In this document: positions 57,649-64,000 of the stretch, piece after piece | How the letters are laid out: every line of letters starts with the position of its first letter | How positions within the stretch are numbered: the stretch's first letter is position 1 | Assembly: GCA_022478985.1 (NCBI GenBank) | Contig: JAKSZP010000182.1 | Coordinates: 62,001 to 126,000, forward strand | DNA from: Massospora cicadina | Taxonomy: Eukaryota > Entomophthoromycota > Entomophthoromycetes > Entomophthorales > Entomophthoraceae | Reading direction: 5' to 3' | DNA: 64,000 bases | Position numbers and translations under genes: made by a program | The notes under the pieces: generated by a model | Databases searched by the model: none | What the model saw: the letters and a program-made list of their open reading frames with translations, nothing else | What the model was told of the DNA's origin: nothing

Positions 57649-58766
57649 AATATGGACCTCCCCTTGTCTCAATTTTTATCTAATGTGCTACCCACATGCT
57701 AATCAGTTCTCTTGTTTGCAGCCTAATAGCTGTTTTAGGTACTACAAAACTGCTACCTCATCTTTTGTTTCACATATTGAAATTCAGTCACCAATATTGA
57801 TCTTTTTGATACTTGGTAACATCTTGCAATTCTTGAGATATTCAGTAGATATTATTGTTCAATTTTTATAATACCCAAAACTAATATGTTTGAAGTGAAG
57901 TTTCCTTCAAGACCTCAACATCTCAATGCAAAAGATCTTACTGGCTTAAAAGGCATATATCTCTTACTGAATTGTATACTATCTTGAGCGGTACTGCTAA
58001 TTTGATGGGCAGCCACTTGCATTTCTTGTTGGGTATTTTGGCTTAGAACTTCTACAGGATCAACCTGTACAACTTCTGCATGCGTAGCTTCAATAGCATT
58101 TCTGGTTTTAGTTGGAATTGCTTCAAACAATTTACTCATTTGGCTGTGATTACTCTCTCATTCATTATTTAATTAATAATCTCTATCACTTTACAATTTA
58201 ATCGGTTAATTAGATTATTTAGTCATTCTAAGATTTGACAACTTAGTTTGTGACTTAATATCCAGTGCTTATTGTACAACATTTAAATCTAATTTTCAGC
58301 TGAGAGTTCAGAAAGAATGGTATCTATGCTAAGTTGTTTTGTTCTAACAAATCTTATTAATGCATGATGCCAAATAATAGTCACTTGAGATTTTTGTTTA
58401 AAAGGTTGAATAAACAAGCAGTATGCTGTCTAAGGTGATAAAAATAGTTAGAACTGCAGTACTTGACTGTATTATAAAGCTGTATCACTCATAATGTACA
58501 TTATTGCTCTTCACTATGTTGCCTAAAAACTGAGTAGGAATAAGTTCAATGTCTATGAACAAGTGTTTAAAATTAGCGTAGTAACGTTTTGTTTATATGA
58601 CAGATAGGTAAGCGGCATAAGAGTAAGAGTCAAATACTTAACTGAGGCGTGAATCTCAGCTCAAGTTTGGCTTGGACAACTCAGAAGGGCGAAAAGAATT
58701 GACATAGAGCACAATAAAGGGGTTATTCTCTTCGCTCTTTTTCCCAAATAAAGAAAATTTTATTTA
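57649..58766. other. AT-rich, one short open frame
   Basis: It holds no repeat pair or domain other than the short frame at 57915-58139. The first 50-100 bases may still belong to W. Confidence 0.5.
57915..58139 (-). CDS. Unrecognised 74-residue open frame
   Basis: It begins at an ATG (MSKLFEAIPTKTRNAIEATH) and has a hydrophilic, helix-prone composition with no stop-derived decay, unlike its neighbours. Near the end the coding strand contains CCAGTAAGAT, which resembles a fungal 5' splice site, so this could be the first exon of a host gene continuing leftwards. No following exon was recognised, and no family is assigned. Confidence 0.25.
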   Translation of the reverse strand: MSKLFEAIPTKTRNAIEATHAEVVQVDPVEVLSQNTQQEMQVAAHQISSTAQDSIQFSKRYMPFKPVRSFALRC

Positions 58767-60690
58767 GCTGAGGTACACTGACCAGGGGACAGACATTACC
58801 AAAGCTCAATGAGCAAAAATTATGAACTAACAGACCTACCCAAACAGAATGAGTTGACAACCCAAAATGAGCGAGCAAAACACAAATAAACGAGATCACA
58901 ACCAACCAGGTGGGACAGTGGTGAGCCGCTCATCCCATCATGGTGGAAGGGGAGGGGGATCAGGGGGCTCATCCTCAGCATCAGAGTCCTCATAGGAAAG
59001 AGTGCGGGTTAAGTCAGAGAGCAATAGTGTGGGGTGATCAGCGACATGTGGGTTGAGATTGCTGTTGATTGGATGGTCATGGAAATTACCTGCAGCTAAA
59101 ATTGCACCTGGGTACTGGGATAAGCATTGTTCTGCATGAAGGCAGATGGAGGCAATTTGGGATAACAAAGCAGTGGTGGCGCGGGTAACTTTTGGCTTGT
59201 CCTGCAAATTGACAAACACTTTCTAGATGGAAGCAGTTGTTTGTTTGTGGAGGCTAAGGATGTCACGTTTGACCTGAAGGGACAGGGTTGGGACAATAGT
59301 TAGAGAAGGGATACCCTTAGCTAATTTCTCCACTGACATTGAAGCACACTCACAGATGTCATCATTATCTGGGTGATTAGCTGCTGCTTCAGCGAGCTGG
59401 TAGGCAGGGCAGAACATCTAGGCGTCTGACTGGGGCTGTAAAAACGCTGAGGGAACTGAACAGGGTGCTGTAAATGGATAAATTAATTGATGTGGACTTC
59501 CAAGTGTTTAATAACGTCTCCCACTTTATTGGTTTATTCCAATGAGGACCATGGGTTTGAATCATAATTGAAATTGAGGTTGGTGAATTGATGGACTGTG
59601 GATGTCAATTGAAGAATAGCGTGGTACTAAACTGTTGCACAAGCGGTCTCCTGATTGGTTGAAGCGCATGTGGCACTGGACTGAGGAGGTGCCTGATTTT
59701 CAGCTGCGGATGCTGCAGCCTCTGCAGGCTTTGAGGGAGGGGAGTATTTTGTGCCCCATACTGGAAAGGCAGTGGGGTGTGTGGAATATTGGGGGACAGA
59801 TGGAGGCAATGTGGGTATGGTGAAAGAAGCAAGAGAGGGCATTTACGCTTTGAGTGGTCTAACTCAAAGCAGGATGGACAGATGGTTCGCCTGCCCTTGA
59901 CGCAAGACTAGAATATGTGGTCAGGGGCAGAAGGAATGATGGCGTTGGGGGAATCTACAAAGCAATCTGGTTGATTTTTGGGCTAATTGTGGCAAATGCT
60001 TAAGGCCCGCAAGGCGAGCAGCCCCATTGGGGACCACAAACTGAAGGTTGGGGTTGGAGCCATATGCATCTAAACCTTCCATCAACTCCTGATGGAGTAC
60101 TGCGGGGGAAGGTGCGTGGGTAACCCCATGAATTGACACCCATAATAGGGTGTCTGTGGGGAGCCAGGTGCATGTTATTGGGATAGGTGTGCCCTGGAAA
60201 ACCAGGGGCATGGTGGCTTCAGTGGCGGCGTCAGCTTCACAAGTGAAGCCTAGATCAAAATACCCTTATAGGGGTGGAAGTCTATAAAACCAGCTGTCAG
60301 CATCACCGCCTGGGCCAGGTCAATAATATCCTTTTCATTGTATGGGAATAATTTCTCATATTTTACCTGAAGGCCAAAATGCAGCTGGGAGTGGTGGAGA
60401 ACAAGTGGGATATGAGGCACTGCATGGCACGTGTAAGGTGGATGGCGAGATCCTTAGGCGGAATGAACTGACCCAATGATTTGGTGCGACTGGATGAACC
60501 AGTATGAGCGCATTTTCCCGACAAACAGAAAATGCTGGGTGGAATTTACCGCTGCCCCACGTGGGAGCAGCCATTGGAGAATCTGAGGACATTGGGAAGC
60601 GAATGGGGGAGGTAGTCATAGGCTAGAAGTCTTACTTTACTTTTACTTTTAATCAAATTCGCTTGAAAGTTACTCTGAGCGGAAAAAAAG
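58767..60690 (-). mobile_element. HL2: uninterrupted half-LINE copy
   Basis: It aligns with HL1 on both sides of Gy1 and, inverted, with HL4. The 3' tail core on the element strand is GTCCCCTGGTCA (complement at 58779-58790), followed by a TAAATAAAA terminus. It holds one gag-like reading frame filling nearly the whole element. The single GGGCT at 58960-58964 shows the pre-insertion state of the Gy1 target. No convincing target duplication was seen. Confidence 0.88.
58938..60619 (-). pseudogene. HL2 ORF1-type protein, about 560 codons
   Basis: It starts at ATG 60619 (MTTSPIRFPMSSDSPMAAPT) and ends at TGA 58938-58940 after DEPPDPPPLPP. In order it carries a Trp/Pro-rich N-terminus, the ORF1-like block SPAVLHQELMEGLDAYGSN, and the CCHC knuckle CPSCFELDHSKRKC, intact (59839-59880). 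A Pro/Ala/Gln-rich linker and the C-terminal domain YQLAEAAANHPDNDDICECA with LSQIASICLHAEQCLS follow. Frame changes occur between 59627 and 59417 and near 60350, and stops are few. It probably binds RNA as LINE ORF1 proteins do. No enzyme domain exists in the element. Confidence 0.78.
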
Positions 60691-62279
60691 CCCTAAATTA
60701 GGAAACATGTTGATATAAGTTGTTTTAAAAACATTTTAAGTAGAGCTTACTGTAATAATCAATATGATGTAGAGCGTGGCACATGCACACTATTGCTCAG
60801 GGTAAATAAATCACTAGAACTACAAATCTTCCTTTAAGCTCTGGTCCTAAGTATACCACAAGTTTCTTATTATAATTTGCACTATTGCATCAGATCTCAA
60901 TGACACAGGTAAAAGCGCACTTAACTACTGGTATTTTATATGACAACAGTAACCTGGAAAACTAGAAACAAAAGCAATCAAATATTTTACAACAGAGTTA
61001 TTATTGTAGTAAAAAATAAGCACACCATAGTCTCCCAGTTCTGATGGTGGCATTGGGTTCGTTAGAGATGAGCTTTTTGTGGTGCTAATAGCAGCCTACT
61101 CAATGTACTATAACCCTTCCAAATGACATCCCCTTCATTCTGTGTTATCCTAGAGATACCAAATTCCTAGTGGTGGTAACTATTGGATAACTTACTACAC
61201 TTAGGATATTATGTCAACTGCAGAAATACTAAGACGAGACAAAGAAATTTTTGCTCAAAAATTATGGTAATTTTAGCTATTAGCAATTAGACTAATAGTT
61301 ACAATGTAGCGCAATAAAGTTTCAAATTAATAAAAGCTCCTAGCAACATTTTTACGCCAATGTGAAGTTTTTGAATTAATATAAATTGAGTGATTCAAAT
61401 TGTGGGGCCTCAGGGATGAGGAAAATTAAATAAAAAATGAATGGAGGACAGCGCCGGCAGGGGAACAAGAGATTGATTGTATAAATAAGATAACTTATTG
61501 ATGATGGTTTCTGATTTAACATATGGTACAGTTTTTTTACAATTTAGAATGATAAAGTTTTTAAAAATGAATTGGTTCATAGATTGCTATTCCTTTATTT
61601 GCCAGATCAATCATTACCTCTATTTTAAAACTAGTGAAGTATAAAATTTAAACAAATAATATAAAGAGTCAGATGGATTGTCAACCAAAGTGAAACATTT
61701 CACCCCACTTGACCAAAAATCAGGAAATAACAAAGAGTGGGGTACATTGGGTCGCTGAGATGCTGTGATCATAAGGACTTTATTCTGCTGATATAATTTA
61801 ATAACTTAACCTGCAACCTATTTAAAAGGTAACTCTTGATGGAATCTTTCAGAGTTTAAGCGTAAGTGGACATCTTCCCTATGAATTCAGAGGGCCCTTA
61901 CAATATGTGCTATATGCCAGTTTATATAAACCCATATTTATATAATAGAGGACTTGCTCCCAAAAGTAAAGGTAGGTAAGGGTCTATAAAACCTTATTGT
62001 CCCATATCCTTGTTCTCACTTTCCTAGCCGATGCAATGGATTAGGCTTTTGTCTAAAACTGAGCTAACATTTGTTAGTTTATCTAAGTAACAAATTATGA
62101 TTCATTTTTCCTTATGAACACATAAGTATAAAATTGAGAGTAATTTAAGATGTTTTACATGTAAAAATTAAAACGTTGACTTCCCCATTAAGGTGAAAAG
62201 CAATATTATAGGCAAACACATCCAAATGCAGAAAAAGATTTTAGGTCTAAATACTTACAATAATCAACTTGCAAAGGAT
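60691..62279. other. AT-rich, nothing recognised
   Basis: No domain, intact frame or repeat partner was found. Confidence 0.5.
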
Positions 62280-63300
62280 AATTATAAGGGTACCATTTAC
62301 TCTTTTCATAGTACCATTAGATTATGGGTGTAAAATACCAACAACACCCTTCAAGTAATCTTCAAATTATTCAGCTTAGGAATCATATGAGATGTGAGAA
62401 AAGCTCCATTTCACGTTAGAATATATTGCATGCAACAATACATACACTATATTTTCTAAAATAAACCTAGCCATTGTCGTTGTGCCTAAGACCTTGAAAT
62501 TTTTAGCCTCCATCCACATGGTGAGGCGATTGATGGCTACAAGGATATATATGAACTGCCCTTAACTATTTGCAAAGGGCCGCTTAGTCAATAGATATGG
62601 TGTGCCAAGTAAAATGTGATTAACTAAATGGTAAGAGGTGGCCTTCTGTAAGGGGCTTCAGATTAATAGACCTGACAACTTTAAGAATCTTATGGGTACT
62701 AAAAACCATCAATTATAATAGTAACGTAATTTCAGATGCTTCAGTGTAAACTTATATATCCCATGCCCCATCGCCTTATGGGCAACAATGATTAAATAAG
62801 TTGCTCACTTGGCCTAGGTAATAAAACTAGTTGGTTGTTTATAATCTTATATAGTTTCCATTTTTAGTCTAGTTTTTTTTTCAAGTTCTCTAGGGGTACT
62901 ATGAACTTTCTTGGGATAATTGACATATCTTTACGCTAACATTTTGTAAGTCAGTTTATTAGCTAGATCAGCTTCTAAAGTTATAGTAAGCAGACAAGAT
63001 ATATTATTGAGTTATTGGTGTTTCATGATGTAATAATGTTGAATATTGGAATTGTTGGCTTCTAGTTTAAAAGCACATCTGGCCAGCCGCCCTTCTGGAT
63101 AACAGAAATTTTTTAATCAAAAGTAATTCGTGGTTGGTTAAAAATGTTAAGTAACCACATAGATGAAATTTGGGACTACCACAACTATAGATAACAGCAT
63201 GGCACCCTTTTTTGATTATCTTGTAGTTCCGTTCATGGGCATAAAGTTCAGCTACATTAAGCCACTGGGTGCTCAAATCCTTCATTTTAAGTGTTGGGCC
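62280..63300 (-). pseudogene. Gypsy pol relic: RNase H and integrase fragments
   Basis: On the minus strand 63067-63285 gives the RNase H-like LTFLTNHELLLIKKF, preceded by ERNYKIIKKGCHAVIY. Further left, about 62470-62640, the strand gives WHTISID and then SSYILVAINRLTMWMEAKNF, VLGTTTMARFIL. This is an integrase core close to the Gy1 blocks ([26 protein letters not shown]). LTRs were not found in the window, so limits are unknown. It is a separate, older copy of a Gy1-like element. Confidence 0.72.
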
Positions 63301-64000
63301 ATCTGGGAAAAAGCTACAATTGTCTCTGAATTAGTTTAAGCAATCAGAAGTGGTCAGTGGGAGGAACCCAGAGGGGTTCTAGCCTTAGCTTAGCTAACAA
63401 CCAAGTTAGCCTACAGATTGATAATAACGTAAGAAAAGAGCTAGGTTTATTGGAAAAAGAAGGCGTAATTATAAAAATATTAGGGAAGAATAGAGAGGAA
63501 ATTTTAGCTTTATTTTAAAATAGAGGTAGATTAATTACTAGGCGACAAGTGGCAATCAAATATTTTGGCTAATAAGGATCCCTGGCATTGATAGCCAGCA
63601 ACAATGGTTGATTTACCCCTGGCATTGTTCACTAAAAAAGCTTAATACATATATAAATATTAAAGTTATTTTTAGAAGACACATGGATGAGGTATGACCC
63701 ATCGGATGGTTGCACAGGAGGAAAACCCACTGATACAGCGGAAGAGCGATATGAAGATTGAAGCTCCACTAACAAACAGGATACTATATATAAAAGAAGC
63801 AAAAATCTATAATAACCACAATATTTAATATTATAGCAGCGTCCAACTTCTGCTACCGCTAAAGAAATACAAACTATCAGCTCTACCTAAAGTTACCATG
63901 TAGATTTTCAACCAAAAAGATCACCTTCTCATTCTTTGTCACCATTATTATCTTCCTCATTGCAGCCGCTGACCTCCATTTCAACCAAGAAGGTAATCTC
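63301..64000. other. Window edge, nothing firm
   Basis: Mostly AT-rich. The last 100 bases become more balanced in composition and one plus-strand frame reads as a hydrophobic stretch, but without a usable ATG. An exon starting beyond the edge cannot be excluded. Confidence 0.4.

Noticed and set aside
63890..64000. Signal-peptide-like exon at the right edge (FSFFVTIIIFLIAAADLHF)
   Set aside because: The frame has no upstream ATG before a stop, and the window ends before it can be judged.
1..64000. CRISPR arrays, rRNA or tRNA genes, bacterial operons
   Set aside because: No short regularly spaced repeats, rRNA blocks or tRNA cloverleafs were seen, and the content is eukaryotic retrotransposons.

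Overview
This is repeat-rich eukaryotic DNA. It is a stack of nested retrotransposons in AT-rich flanking sequence, with no convincing intact host gene, rRNA, tRNA or CRISPR array. The lineage cannot be fixed from this window. An LTR element with a chromodomain, single-knuckle LINEs and heavy CpG decay would fit a filamentous fungus with DNA methylation, but that is an inference held with low confidence. Names used below: Gy1-Gy3 are Ty3/gypsy elements; LN-A, LN-B and LN-C are LINEs; HL1-HL4 are copies of an ORF1-only (half-LINE) element; T1, T2 and W are small LTR elements without coding capacity.

Layout. 1-1327: AT-rich, with a decayed reading frame. 1328-10625: HL1 (minus strand), split by Gy1 (1532-8890, 5-bp target duplication GGGCT). 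10736-25745: Gy2 (minus), an old Ty3/gypsy element whose pol is split by a second LTR element, the chromovirus Gy3 (13967-20277). 25746-27055: nothing recognisable. 27060-28740: HL3 (minus, very decayed). 28766-39330: LN-C (minus), interrupted inside its reverse transcriptase by LN-B (30971-36230), with a perfect 19-bp target duplication. 40409-46857: LN-A (minus), with perfect 17-bp target duplications and an unusual extra tail plus target copy. 46875-49054: AT-rich. 49069-51002: HL4 (plus strand, perfect 14-bp target duplication). 51308-57648: W (probably plus strand), containing T1 inside its left LTR and T2 in its interior. 58767-60690: HL2 (minus, uninterrupted, and the empty site for Gy1). 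About 62280-63300: another gypsy pol relic.

How the parts fit. LN-B and LN-C encode a CCHC-knuckle ORF1 and an ORF2 with an APE-type endonuclease, a reverse transcriptase and a C-terminal zinc-finger region. The HL family has its own CCHC ORF1 but no reverse transcriptase, and shares with LN-B and LN-C a short 3' tail (core GTCCCCTGGTCA on the element strand). The likely relationship is mobilisation in trans by LINE machinery. In all three gypsy reverse transcriptases the YxDD metal-binding motif is broken (YLDN, YIDN, YL-stop-D), while the LINE motifs (FADD, FADD, FVDD) survive, so the LINEs look younger. Gy1 LTR pairs show TG in one copy facing CA in the other at many aligned sites, the mark of ancestral CpG lost by deamination. 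Every coding region reported carries frameshifts or stops, so this window looks like a graveyard rather than a set of active elements.
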